Positions 36,622-48,536 of a DNA stretch of 64,000 nucleotides are shown in pieces. How positions within the stretch are numbered: position 1 is the first letter of the stretch; each line of letters opens with the position of its first letter. Made by a program: the position numbers and the translations under genes. Under the pieces are notes generated by a model. That model searched no databases. It was not told the DNA's origin and was given only the letters and a program-made list of their open reading frames with translations. Source of the stretch: Euryodendron excelsum (lineage: Eukaryota; Streptophyta; Magnoliopsida; Ericales; Pentaphylacaceae); assembly GCA_033060915.1 (NCBI GenBank), contig CM065382.1, forward strand, positions 3,954,001 through 4,018,000, read 5' to 3'.

Positions 36622-38086
36622 CTTTTATGTGTAGTTAAAGTATTATTTTGTCCTACAAACTTTACTTAAAGATGCCAATATCATTCTCCTAGTTTTAGTT
36701 TTTTTTTTATTTGAATTTTCCAACTCGCATTGTTAAATCAATGAAATCTAGCTCGATAACATAATCGAGAAAAATTGTATCACCTCATTTGCTTTCTAGT
36801 TGTTCATATACTTTCTACTTGAGCTAATTTAAAGGTTTAAACTAAGATAAATAGAGAGATGAAATTAATGGCAATTTAAGGTGAAGTTCACCTTCAATTT
36901 ATGGTGTGACAGATACAAGTTGTCAAATGAAATAGGATACAAGCTATAGGAAATATTCAGCACAACGGTGATACCATTTCATTTTTATTGACGTGGTTAT
37001 AAAAAAAAAAAACAATGAAATAAATCTACATCTACATGAACATGTTACTATAATGTCATATCATTTAGTGGGATAATGTAAACAAAATATTTTAGTTAAC
37101 TTATTAATTTTAGGTGATTAGTATAAGATGTAGAGTACTAGTTGTGTTCATAACAAAACTTTCACGTGCAATATATGAAATTGCACCACCAAGTAAAAGA
37201 TATCTATAGTTATATACCTCTTGATATGTGGCCACAACCTATATTACTTGGATTCAGGTACAAGTGTCAAGTGCAAATATGTGTCAAATAGTAGATTAAT
37301 TTAATTCTCATGTCTAATGGCACTTGGACACGACTAGATTTAATATTTTTAAGTACTTCTTTTATTAATTTAAGATAAAATGATATTTATAAACTAAAAT
37401 ATAACATTTTATACCTAAAATAAAAGTCTCATGCATTTTTTTAGTAAATTCAATTGTTTATATATACTTCTTAAATATATGTTCAACTAATCATATCAGA
37501 CAAATATCTTATATCCTTATCTAAATATCGAATGTCGAGTATCTGACACAAATATTTTATAAATTTAAAAGAATTCACATAACATAGCTCACAAAACTAT
37601 TCCAACGCATCAACTAAATGCCACTGCTCCATAGAAAGGCTGTAGCTTTAATGTCTTCTATGACACTCTTCCACGTGTAAAAAGGCAGATTGGAAAAAAG
37701 TGAGGAGGGGTAAAGTGGATGATACAGAAAAATAATTAGATCTAACCTTTCGGAACCACCTCATTCCTATACAGACATTACATAATATAATATGGTGGCA
37801 ATACCACGTATGGATATATTTATGTGTAGAAAGTAAACAAAAGGTCAATTTCTTTTGTTTGTAAAAAGAATTACAGAAATGAAGTGTGCAGCGTCAATTA
37901 AAGACAGAAAATCATCCACTGTTTTGATAAGTAACACTCAACCATCGGTTTAAGAATGTATTGGAAGAACAAAATGAATTGTATGACAGGTCAACAAAAA
38001 TAATATTTTGCTAGGAGGAACTAAATCATTGCTTGTATTTGTATTCAAATGTCTCTTGTAATGGTTATTGAACTAGATTAACTCCC

Positions 38087-38288
38087 GTTAAATAGCTACA
38101 CAATTAAAAACTGTATACAAAATTTATTAAATTTGTCACTAAAATAATGTAGTTGAATGATGTCTTTTACTTTAAAATGGAACACTCATCATGATAGCTC
38201 TTAATTATTAAAAAAAATTCACTGGCATATAATTTTATTATTTTACTGAAATTTTCTGTACAATTATTTTTAAAAAATAATATTCTCC
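38087..38288 (+). mobile_element. MITE family A copy 9
   Basis: Begins GTTAAATAGCTACACAA; core ACTTTAAAATGGAACACTCA; ends AATAATATTCTCC. It is paralogous to the partial copy at 31466 because the flanking sequence is shared. Confidence 0.65.
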
Positions 38289-38733
38289 TTCTTACAAAAG
38301 TGCGGAAAACCAAGTTATTCTAATCCACAACTTTTCAATACAATTATACATTAATTGAAACTAGCCAGTTGTGCAAATCAAGTACCATGAATCCATATTT
38401 AATCCATATTTAAACTGGAACAAAGTCAATGAGCTTGGGAATGCAATTTTCAACTCATTTTTCAAATGTAAACACGCTGGGCTGTACACTGTTGCTTTCT
38501 CATGACAAAGTCTTACCAGAAGTCAAATGAAAAAAATATATATATATATATACATATATATGTATTGTTTTTTATTCTTCATGTCTGTAGATCAGAAACC
38601 ATAATCCGTCGTTTACAACAGGGAACAAGATGTTCAACTGTTCGCTGGCCAGAAGAAATCCCCGCTTCGGATAGGCAATGGCAGGTTTTCATGGTGTAGA
38701 AGTACATGTCATTAATTAAGCGAGATGAAACAG

Positions 38734-41700
38734 CAAGGACGGAGCTATTTCAAGACAATAAGCCCCTACTCTTGCCATAGACCCCTATTATATTATACTA
38801 AGAATAATAAATATACTTACCATTGAGATAATATATTTGGCCCCCTTCTATAAATTAATAGTCTGCGGCCTCCTATAGGAAACTTGCTCTATGCCAACCT
38901 ATTGTCCAATTCATTAAGCAATGTTGTGCAATTTTTATTATTTATTATTATCTTGTCTCCACTTCTTTGAACTAGATAATTTAACTTGTGCAAATCAACC
39001 AAAAAGTAAAGCCAATTTTTCTTGAGAGAGAAACCAAAAAGTAAATCGCAATTCGTCACATTTGCTCTAGATGTTCAAGTTCAGCAATTCTTTCACTTTC
39101 AATTGTAGATACAAGAAATTTCATTGATAAAGTTGGGTATCGTAGTGCGCTTTACTTGATTGAGATGGGATAAAATGATCTCCTACTTGCCTTGTATCAG
39201 TGTATGCATCAATCTTTTTACCTGTTAGTCAGTTGCAGCAAGAATCCAATATTTTCTTGCAGAAATTAAACTAGTTATCCAAGTGAGTGTCTGACATTTT
39301 TAAATTAGTTTATATTTGATATGGTTATAGTTACAGTTATTTTGCATTGTCAGTTTATGATATTTCTCCCAAATTCTTTACTTGATTAGTTCTGTATATA
39401 ATTGCATCTTGTCAATTGCATAGGATGCAGAACATATATAAATAGGGCAACAACAAATTTTGGATAAACAACATTGAGCCCTTTGGGTTGTGCTCCTGAA
39501 GAACTAGCACTGCATTCCCATAAAGAGAGCGACCTGGATCAAATCGGAATCAAGGTAATTCTACACTCCAAATATTAATTTTCATTTGTTGAAAAAATTA
39601 AGGTTTTGGTTCCGTTTTCTTTGAATTCTTTGGTGATGCTTACAAATTGATGAATTGCAATTTATGTGAAATTTATTTGTAGATCCTATAATTAATTATT
39701 AATGATAGAGAAAAATATTTTATTTGATATGTAGATATATATAGTAAATGAAAAAACCATCCACAATAGATAGATTTTTCAAAAAAAAAAAATGCAAATA
39801 CCTCTAAAACTGGTGGTGGCAATGAACCATTGCCAACATCCAACATTGAAATCCCAATTTTCGAAAGTTGTCCAACAAAATCTCAAAGAATTGAAATTGA
39901 TAATAGTACACTGGAACGTAATTCTGGATTACGTCTACAAATTTGTGATTATTATTTTAATCGTCATGATGAAATCTAGAGAGCATTTATTAAAGTTGGC
40001 CTATACCAACCTATACTGTCAAAATATCTGAAATCCGAATATGCAACTCATTGTCATAGTTTTCAATCTTCATGGTTTAAGCTATTTCCTTCATAGGTCA
40101 AATATTCACTCGAGAAAGATACCGCTTTCTGTTTGTCATACTTTCTGTTCAAATAAGCCCATTGGCTCTGGATATCTTAGACAAAATGCATTCATTCTTG
40201 ATGGATTTAAGAGTTGGAAGAAAGTAAGAGATGGAAAAAATTGTGATTTTCTGAATCATGTTAAGAAAGATCATATAAGGATTTATTGAATCAACCTCAA
40301 CATATTCAAAAGGCCCTTGACAATTACACTTCTGAACAAATTACAAGCAATCGGCTTCGAATAAAAATCTCCATCGAGGTAGTTTGATGGCTTGTATTCC
40401 AAGGTTGCACTTTTGGAGATCGGGATGAAAGTTATAGTTCAATCAATTGTGAAAATTTTCTTGAAATGCTGAATTTATTGAGTTCATATAATGAAAATGT
40501 TGCTAAAGTATTAGACAAAGCTCCTAAAAATGCTTCTTACACATCGTCGATGACGCAAAAAGAAATTTTACATATTTTTTTTTATGATAGTGAAAAAAGC
40601 AATTCGTGATGAAATTGGTGACGCAAAATTTTGCCTAATTATTGATGAAGCTCGTGATGAGTCTAAAAAGGAGCAAAGGGCTATTGTTTTGAGATTCGTC
40701 GATAAAGAGGGTTTTGTTCGAGAACTATTTTTTGGGCTTAGTCATGTCTCTGACACCACAACATTGACTCTAAAAAAAGAGGTATACTCTGTGTTGTCTT
40801 TTCATAGTTTAGTTATTCAGAATATCTGAGGACAAGGATATGATGGTGCAAGTAATATGATGGGTGAGTTTCATGGATTGCAAGCTTTGGTGATGAAAGA
40901 TTATCCATATGCTTACTATGTCCATTGTTTTGCACATCGCTTACAATTGACATTATTAACAGCATCGAAATAGGTTATTTCCATTCAACAATTTTTTCAC
41001 TAAATTGGCTTTTATTGTCAATATTGTTGGAGTTTCATGCAAATGTAATGATGAATTGAAAGCTGTTCAAGCTTCTGACATTACCTATATGATTTTCAGT
41101 GATAAGATCGAAAGTGAAAAGGAACTAAAGTAGATTGACACTTTACAAAGAGCTAGAGATACTAGATGAAGTTGTCACTTGAAGTCAGTTTCTAGTTTGA
41201 TAAAGATATTTAGTGCAACATGTGTCATTCTACTAAATATTATTAATGAAGGAACTACTTCTTCTCAAAAATGTGATGCATACTCAATATATGAGGCATT
41301 AACCTCATTTGAGTTTGTTTTCATACTGCATCTTATGAAATCAATAATGGAGATCACCGATTTGCTTTATCAAGCTTTACAGTGCCAATCTCAAGACATT
41401 CTAAATGTTATGCAGCTTGTTTCATCCACTAAAGCACTTATTCAAAAGTTTAGAGAAGACAGTTGGGATGATTTAATTGTCAATGTAAAATTATTTTGTG
41501 AAACACACAACATAGAGGTCCCAGATATGAGTGCCAAATATATTTCTAGATGTGGTCGAGCTCCCCATACACAAGATGGCTTTACTATTAAGCATCATTA
41601 TTAAGTTGATATTCTCAACTGCAAGAATTAAATGGCCAGTTTAGTGAGCATGCAACACAATTACTTATTCTTAGCTCCACTCTGAATCTTCAAGATGATT

Positions 41701-42357
41701 CTAAATCTTTTCAAGTCAATGATATTTGACGATTAGTAGACAAATTTTATCCAAAATACGTCACAGATTCTGAAAAAGGGCAATTGATAGTAGAACTTAA
41801 ACATTATGAGTATATTATAGTGCACCATCTGGACTACAAAAATTTGTCAACTATTTCTAAACTGTGTCAATAGTTGGTAAAGGCTAAAAGATCAACAGTC
41901 TATCGGCTTGTTTGTAAAGTGTTTGTACTAATGCTTACTCTTCATGTTTCTACAACAACTACAAAGCGATGAATAAAGTCAAAACGAGACTTTATAACAA
42001 AATAGATGATGATTTTCTCACAGACTCTTTGTTAGTATACATTGAAAAGGAAATTGCTGAGAAATTTAGTACATAGTCAATCATATAAGACTTTCGAGAC
42101 CTAAAAGAATGTTAAGTTCCACTTTGATGAATGATGGAGTTTAAATGTACATATAGGAACAATTATAATGGGCATGATCTTTTGTTCATATTTTGTGAAT
42201 GATTAATTGATGTTAACTTCATTGTTTACGTCTTAATTTAGTCGTAAATGTTAATATGTTTATCCTTTTAAATTTTAACATATACAATAATTGTTGTTAA
42301 TAAGTATAAAATTTTTAATGTTTCGCCCCCTAAAACAAAATCCTGACTTCGTCCATG
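38734..42357 (+). mobile_element. hAT transposon with decayed ZMYM1/TTF-type transposase
   Basis: Ends CAAGGACGGAGC and, inverted, CATGGACGAAGT form a short imperfect TIR around a coding remnant. The insertion is absent from duplication copy 1. An 8-bp target duplication was not found at these borders, so the ends may be a few bases off. Confidence 0.7.
39748..42115 (+). pseudogene. hAT transposase pseudogene (TTF zinc finger, DUF4371, dimerisation)
   Basis: It begins MKKPSTIDRFFKKK, the typical start of plant zinc-finger MYM-type-1-like hAT transposases. The TTF-like region follows near 39930-40250. DUF4371-type blocks come next: an NFLEMLNLLSSYNENVAKVL segment near 40455, FCLIIDEARDESKKEQRAIV near 40630-40690 with the catalytic-region acidic residues, then GQGYDGASNMMGEFHGL near 40835 and YYVHCFAHRLQLTLL near 40915. 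A C-terminal dimerisation remnant (KTRLYNKIDDDFLTDSLL) lies near 41980-42040. Many stops (for example in the middle of the block at 40829 and at 40970) and frameshifts mean it is dead. It may be the relic of the element that could mobilise the short hAT copies nearby, but their ends are not identical. Confidence 0.88.
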
Positions 42358-42635
42358 AAAACAACTATTATTCACCGTAAACAAAGACCTTGACAAAGAA
42401 GACGACTTGATTTCTTGTTCACACTGCTAGTTATATTCAATCTATCCCGTGAAGGAAATTCAAACTTTGATCCCCTTAATGCCTTTGGTCTGTTCATGTC
42501 ACTGTCACGTCTTTTTTTGGTACCAATGTTTCTTGTTCACACTACCATTCAGTCGATCACATTAAGGGGATTACAACTTTCAATACGCACGTTTGATGTG
42601 TCTAGACTATTCATACCTTTTTTTAAAATAATTTT

Positions 42636-42800
42636 ATTGTTTTAAAAAATTAGTACAAAAAAAAATATGACAGTGACATTTTTATAAATAATAATCATCG
42701 TAATAGTATTTTATTTTTAAATGAATGATTGTCATTTAATCATATTATTTTAATGATAAATTATATTTAAAATTTCTGTTTGTTTGTATAATATTGTTTT
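42636..42800 (-). mobile_element. MITE family A copy 10
   Basis: Decayed copy with the core ATTTTTAAATGAATGATTGTC and right end GTATAATATTG. It is absent from the paralogous position near 32825 in duplication copy 1. Confidence 0.6.
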
Positions 42801-44145
42801 ATTTTTAAGAAGTTAGAAAAACTTCTAATAAGAAGAGAGAGAAGTACATAATTAATTGGCGAGAAATTGCAAATAAGTAAATGAAGAGTATCGAATAAAG
42901 AATTATAGGGTTAGCAGAATGTGCATCGCGTGTCTCCTAATTTCTATGAGAGAACGTTGAACAAAGAAAAAAATTGAAGAAATGAAAGGAGGAGGCACAA
43001 GACTTCTCGCACCTAACAGGAGACAGTTGACGTCTTCGGCCCCAAGCATAATGGTTATCCATCTACCACCTTTTTTTTTTAATTATTTTTTTTTGGATCC
43101 TTCGGACACAGTTTTAGCTAGTAAACTCTTTGTTGACAAAGACCCCAATCCATCAACCTCTGTGAATCTTGAACTGTCTAGGAAGACATCAAACCTTAGT
43201 TTGACGGACAATGGCATGCCCGGATTTCCTCTAGAAATACTCCATGTAGGAACTGAACTTGCAGTGGCGGTTCCACAAGGAGAAGGGCGTGGCCCCTCTT
43301 AAATTTTAAAAAATTACATTAATTTTTATATATTTTTTAGTATCTATGATAAGATAGGTATATTGGCCCTTCAAAATTTAAATTTTTTTTCTTAAACCCT
43401 TTATACTTTTGAATATTTATAATGAAATAGATATATTGTCCTCTTATAACTCAAGTAATTTTACCTCTACTCACCTAAATTCAAGTAATTTTACCTTATC
43501 CTTCTAGTCTAAAAGAAAAATTTTAGTACAAAGTAGAGATCTTTATGTTTACTTATCACATCTATTATAATTTTTATTTTTTAAATATTTGATAAATCTA
43601 CTTGTATAGAGCTTAAATTCAAGTGACAATAATAGGCAGTTGACGTAATGGTACCACTAAATATTTTTCTACCTCTGCCCCCATTCGTAAAATTTTTGGG
43701 TCCGGCCACTGCGAACCTGAGATTGACTGTCACATGCAAGAAGCTGCCGCTACTTCTCGCGCCATTTTCCACCGGATCAGCCCGTGGGCTTAGAACAATT
43801 TATTGAGGAGTCATCTTCCACAGTTTAATTAATCATGCTAACTGGTTGTTGGACGTTGGATATCAAATATGGTATGGTCTTAAAGATAGGCCGAGCTCTA
43901 TGTCCAGATGGAGTTTTCTGTATAAAATTGACGTAAGCACAGAACGTTTTTAAAATTTTATTTTAGCTAGCTGTAGCTGTTGCACGGTATGGGATTGCGG
44001 ATCAGAAATTTGTACCAAATAAAGATTGCTGATCAGAAATATTGGTGTGTGCTTAATACTTATTGAATAGTCACTACTGCATGATTATGAGCAACTTCAC
44101 ATGATCCATGTACATTAAAATACTAGTATATATACATAAGGAATA
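42801..44145. other. Lipase gene upstream region
   Basis: Sequence shared with copy 1 (33287-34225) in patches, interrupted by a unique AT-rich segment (about 43300-43600). No gene is supportable here; ORFs at 42982-43302 and 43581-43772 have no recognisable domain. A (TC)n run at 44187-44213 lies in the probable 5' leader of the lipase. Confidence 0.5.
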
Positions 44146-44282
44146 GCCTTGGAACCAGCAATGCAAATCCTATATACTGATACTATTTCTCTCTCTCTCT
44201 CTCTCTCTCTCTCCCTTCAAGGTCCAACCCATCCCTGTTCCTTTATCCCCACCAAATTGGGTAACCTCATCAAAGAGCTCCG

Positions 44283-46954
44283 ATGGCCATTTCTCCATCC
44301 ACCATGGTTCTTCCCTTCGGACCACAGCAGCTCAACGTGCTTCTTCGATACGAGAAACAATTTTCGGTACCAGTTTTCAGCCAAAAATCTCAGTTCAAAT
44401 CCTTAGAGAAAAAGGGAGAACTCGTAACAAGAAAAAATACCATAGGACATGTCTTGTCGAAGACAAGCGAGTCCTTATCTTCCGCCCTCACCGACCTCGA
44501 GATTGAAAGAGAAAAGGAAGAAGAAGAACTGCAAGAGCAGGAATCGGACAAGCTTCGAATAGCCGATTGCTGGCGAGAGATTCATGGCGATTGTGATTGG
44601 GTGGGCATGCTTGATCCAATCCACACGCTCTTACGATCTGAGCTTGTCCGATACGGCGAGATGGCACAAGCTTGCTACGATGCATTCGACTTCGATCCCT
44701 TCTCTAAGTACTGTGGGAGTTGCAGATTCCCGCGCCTTGAATTCTTCAAGCGCTTAGGAATGGAAGGCTCCGGCTACGACGTGTCACGTTACCTCTTTGC
44801 TACTTCCAACATCAACTTACCAAATTTCTTCAAGAAATCAAGGTGGCCGAAGGTATGGAGCAGAAACGCTAACTGGATCGGGTACGTAGCGGTTTCAAAC
44901 GACGAAACGTCCAAGCGTTTAGGCCGTCGTGACATAGCCATTGCTTGGAGGGGCACGGTGACCCGGCTGGAATGGATCGCAGACTTGATGGACTTCCTCA
45001 GGCCGATCTCCTCCGATAAGATCCCGTGCCCGGATCCGACAGTCAAGGTTGAATCGGGTTTTCTGGATCTTTACACCGATAAGGACGAGGATTGTCGGTT
45101 TTGCAAGTACTCAGCGAGAGAGCAAATCTTGACTGAGGTGAAAAGACTGATAGAAAAGTACCCTAATGAGGAGCTGAGCATAACAATTACAGGGCATAGT
45201 TTGGGCAGTGCATTGGCAACATTGAGTGCGTATGATATTGTTGAAACGGGTCTGAATGTAACCGGCGATAGTCAGGCTATACCCGTTTGTGTGTTCTCAT
45301 TTTCGGGTCCACGGGTCGGGAATGTTAGGTTTAAGGAGAGGCTTGAATTGTTGGGGTTGAAGGTTCTGAGAGTGGTGAATGTTCATGACGTGGTGCCAAA
45401 GTCGCCGGGATTTCTTTTCAACGAGAACGTGCCGCCCATGCTGATGAAGATGGCGGAGGGGCTGCCGTGGAGTTACTCGCACGCCGGCGTGGAGCTCGCC
45501 CTGGACCACAAGAACTCTCCATTCCTCAAACCCAATGGAGACCCGGCTTGTGCCCATAACTTGGAGGCTCATCTGCATTTGCTTGATGGGTTAGTCATTT
45601 TATCTTTTCACACCAAAAAAAATCATATTTTGTTCGTTTGAGTTGTCATGTAATTATTATATAGCACTTGCATCAGCTAATTATGGACACATAGTTGGTG
45701 ATAGAGAATACATGATATGTGTATATATATATATATATATATGAAGTGTCGTTAGCCTAGTTGAAACGAGAAACGAGGTGGTCATTTAATGAGGGCCCAC
45801 ATGCATGTCCTTGCATTTAATTTTAGGATCGAATGATAAAGGGTGGTTACAGTAGTTGTGTTCAGAATACATAAGTTATAACGGAAAATGACATTTTTTT
45901 TAAATTTATGTATAAAATTTTACATTAGAATGATGCGGTAATGATAATTTTATAAATAATAAATATTTAAATGAACTCTTTGTTTTAAAGTGATAAGCAT
46001 ATAATCTAATCATATTATTTTGGTGATAAATTTTATATAATTTTTTTAATTGTATAGTATTACCTAATTATAATTTATGTGAACAATACTACTCTAAAGA
46101 ATAGTGGACCCAATGTCTAAATAACAAAAAAATATCTAAAGATTCTCATACCAGCATGTCAATACTTTATGAAAGTAGGGCATTGCAAGAAATTTAGTAG
46201 AATAAGAAATCATGATCTGAGATCATCTCTATAAAAATAAAAATAAAAATAAAAAAGCTACGGCCAAAGCTAGCGATATCATTGCATAATAAGTTGGTAT
46301 CCCACATTGATATATATGAATTATGTAGTGGGATAAGCTCTCAAGAAATTATAAATGAAAAAGTAGCACATCTTTGTCGTATTACCTAGAATTTATGGGT
46401 ATCTTAAAACTTTGAACGGTGATGAGCCAATAGCTTGGTTTGCAGAAGTTTTGGGAGTCCAAATATATAAGACAGACAACTCCGCAATATATAATTCGCA
46501 AGTTGGTCACTTCAAACATTGTTAATCTCCTCGAACTTCTTTCTTAATTATCTGATTTATACTGTCAAGTAAGTGTTAGTAGTAGGTAGATCATGTGTTT
46601 AAGCTCCTCTGGAAGTCATGAACATGTAGGTAATTGAGACTTATATATATATATATGCATATTTGTAGTAGATTTGCTTATATGAATTGGGGGTATTGGG
46701 GTGGATGCAGGTACCATGGCAAAGGGCGTAGATTTGTTCTATCAAGTGGGAGGGACCCAGCACTAGTTAACAAGGGTTGTGATTTTCTCAAGGACCACTA
46801 CATGGTCCCACCTAACTGGAGGCAAGATGAGAACAAAGGGATGATCAGAAACGAGGACGGCCGTTGGATGCAGCCTGAACGGTCCAAACTCGATGATCAC
46901 CCGGATGATATGCACCATCACATCAGGCAATTGGGTCTGGGTTCCGATCACTAG
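44283..46954 (+). CDS. PLA1-Igamma: Phospholipase A1-I gamma-like, chloroplast DAD1-type lipase
   Basis: Class-3 (alpha/beta hydrolase) acyl hydrolase that removes sn-1 acyl groups from plastid phospho- and galactolipids, of the family linked to jasmonate precursor release. Two exons, 44283-45589 and 46711-46954, sum to 1551 nt, 516 aa. The N-terminus (to about residue 85) is basic and Ser-rich, plastid transit-like, followed by an acidic EKEEEELQEQE stretch. The lipase core starts at WREIHGDCDWVGMLDP. The nucleophile elbow is GHSLG at residues 304-308 (Ser306); Asp369 sits in VNVHDVVP, and the likely catalytic His425 in ACAHNLEAH. Exon 2 encodes the family tail (RDPALVNKGCDFLKDHYMV and HHHIRQLGL). 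The intron (45590-46710) carries an AT microsatellite and a MITE. All key residues are present; probably functional. It is the surviving copy of a tandem duplication. Confidence 0.96.
45884..46064 (-). mobile_element. MITE family A copy 11, in lipase intron
   Basis: Left end AAAATGACATTT, arm AGAATGATGCGG, core TTTGTTTTAAAGTGATAAGC, right end GTATAGTATTACC. It lies inside the single intron of the phospholipase gene, in the same layout as the Aux/IAA intron copy. Confidence 0.7.
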
Positions 46955-48252
46955 AAGTCTCTCTCTCTCTCACACACAATGGGAGGCTTACAAGTTGTTG
47001 GATATGGACAGTTCATTTCCTATCATTAATTCTAGTGTAATTTTGTTGAATTTCTTTGGTAGTGTAAGCAAACTGAACCCCTTTGCCATTTAAATAAGAA
47101 GAGTATTGGAAGCATAGAGAATGAATTATTGGATCGAGCATACTTGGCAAAATACATCCCAAATAAAAAAAAAAAAAGTAAATTTAATTTTCTTCTTTTA
47201 ATCGAGCAAGCAATTTATTGCTTACCTTATGAAATGATGGTTGTCTTTCTCTTCTTATGATGATTTTACTTACCTTATGAAATTACAGTTGTCTTTGTCT
47301 TCTCATTATGAATTAATGGATCCCGTACTGATTTTTTGTTTTCTAGGTTAATTACATTTTACTTTATTGTAATTTGAGTGAAATTTAGATAACTTCTTGT
47401 AATTTAAAAGTAAACACACACACAACCCTTAGAATTTGAACTTATCTACAAAAACATAAAATTGTGACAGATTTGATAAAAAGACAAAAACACTCTTGCG
47501 AAGGACAACTATTTATTTGAACATATAAGAATAAAATTATCTTTTTGATATTATATTTTGGAGGTTGAAATGACAAAAACATCCTTGTGAATGAATTTTT
47601 GTTAATTTTAATAATTTTTATTCATTTAACAAATAAGTCCACACTACAATAAGATTATGTATTCACTTTTAAACTATATGAAAGACATGTAATTTTCGTT
47701 CAAATTACAAGGAATAAAGTATAATTATCATTTTTTTTCTTTATGACAATGATATTGGGCGCTCCAAAAAAAAAAAAAAAAAAAAGACTTCTAGCACCCC
47801 ACTGACCCCACCACGAGGTGAAGTGCCAGAAGGTTTTCTTTTTAGTGTAAATATCATTTATTAAGGTTTGGGATAAATTATTATTTTGTACTAGAAATTT
47901 TCAAAATTTTTTCTATTTAAATTATTCAACTTTCATCACTAAGTCAATGAATTTCACCTCATTAATGAATTTTATAAAATTACCTTTGTCACCTCATGAT
48001 ACTTGAGCTAATTTAAGGATTTAAATAATAAATAGAGATAGAGAGGTGAAACCAATAACCGTTTAAAGTGAATTTCACCTTCAATTTAAGATGTGCTAGA
48101 TACAAGTTGACAGATGATGTAATGTAAGACAATTAAATTTTCTCGTCTCTATCAAAGGATGGATGACAATAAGTTAGTGTTAAAATAATAATTTCTCCTT
48201 TTTTGTTTGGAAGGTATAATTTCTCATTTTCTTTTAGGTCAAATCAAGCATT
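46955..48252. other. Intergenic region, lipase 3' end to UTP18 promoter
   Basis: Likely lipase 3' UTR, then AT-rich DNA with one TIR element (47347-47729) and the last shared block of the segmental duplication (47790-48130). No gene seen. Confidence 0.6.
47347..47729. mobile_element. Short TIR element (383 bp)
   Basis: The left end reads GTTAATTACATTTTACTTTA and the inverted right end GATAATTATACTTTATTCCT. The imperfect inverted similarity continues about 70 bp inward through TGTAATTTGA-type blocks. The interior is noncoding. The target duplication was not resolved, so the superfamily is uncertain; the ends recall MULE-related TGTAATTTAC elements. Confidence 0.65.
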
Positions 48253-48367
48253 TTATGGGCCTAAGATCTTGAGGGCCACTTATGGGCCGTGAGTGGTCTA
48301 AAATTTAATCAGAAAAATCAACACATATTAATGGCCCCAGTGTGAATCTCCACACCCAGGCCCATAA
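48253..48367 (+). promoter_or_regulatory. Three site II/UP1 motifs upstream of UTP18
   Basis: The 9-mer GGCCCATAA occurs three times: inverted as TTATGGGCC at 48253-48261 and 48280-48288, and direct at 48359-48367. This fits the UP1 (GGCCCAWWW)/site II (TGGGCY) element enriched in plant ribosome-biogenesis and ribosomal-protein promoters and bound by TCP factors. A telo-box-like AACCCTA lies downstream near 48453. Confidence 0.7.
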
Positions 48368-48536
48368 CTAGCATCCATAACCTGCTGCCCCGACCCAAGG
48401 TTATATCTTCCAAATCATCGCAACATCAGTGCCGAGCACAGCATAGGCAACCGAACCCTACCTTGGCTCCTCTGCAGCCACCGCGCCGTTTACACTCGCC
48501 GCCACCGGGCGCTTACTGTTTTCACTTTCGCCGGCG

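Larger units (their letters stand above)
31577..37060 (+). repeat. Segmental tandem duplication, copy 1 (degenerate lipase block)
   Basis: Collinear blocks match 38289-48130: 31590-31815 with 38300-38475, 32632-32935 with 42415-42905, 33287-33450 with 42915-43075, 33670-33725 with 43794-43850, 34040-34225 with 43965-44135, 35128-35830 with 46141-46860, and 35980-37000 with 47790-48130. Exon 1 of the lipase has no counterpart here. Differences are mostly transposon insertions specific to one copy. Confidence 0.85.
38289..48130 (+). repeat. Segmental tandem duplication, copy 2 (intact lipase block)
   Basis: Partner of 31577-37060, in direct orientation. It carries the complete lipase gene, plus a 3.6-kb hAT element (38734-42357) and a MITE (about 42636-42800), both absent from copy 1. 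Confidence 0.85.

Noticed and set aside
37250..37565. Another MITE suggested by GTGTCAAGTGC and facing GAGTATCTGACAC blocks
   Set aside because: Only short, weak inverted similarity and no target duplication; not enough to call an element.
38734..42357. An active autonomous hAT transposon
   Set aside because: The transposase frame is interrupted by numerous stops and shifts, and a target duplication could not be found at the assumed ends.
42982..43302. 106-aa ORF upstream of the lipase
   Set aside because: The paralogous stretch near 33290-33500 does not keep the frame, and no domain is recognisable.
44149..44406. 85-aa ORF overlapping the lipase start
   Set aside because: It is a different frame through the TC-rich leader; the lipase frame from 44283 is long and conserved.
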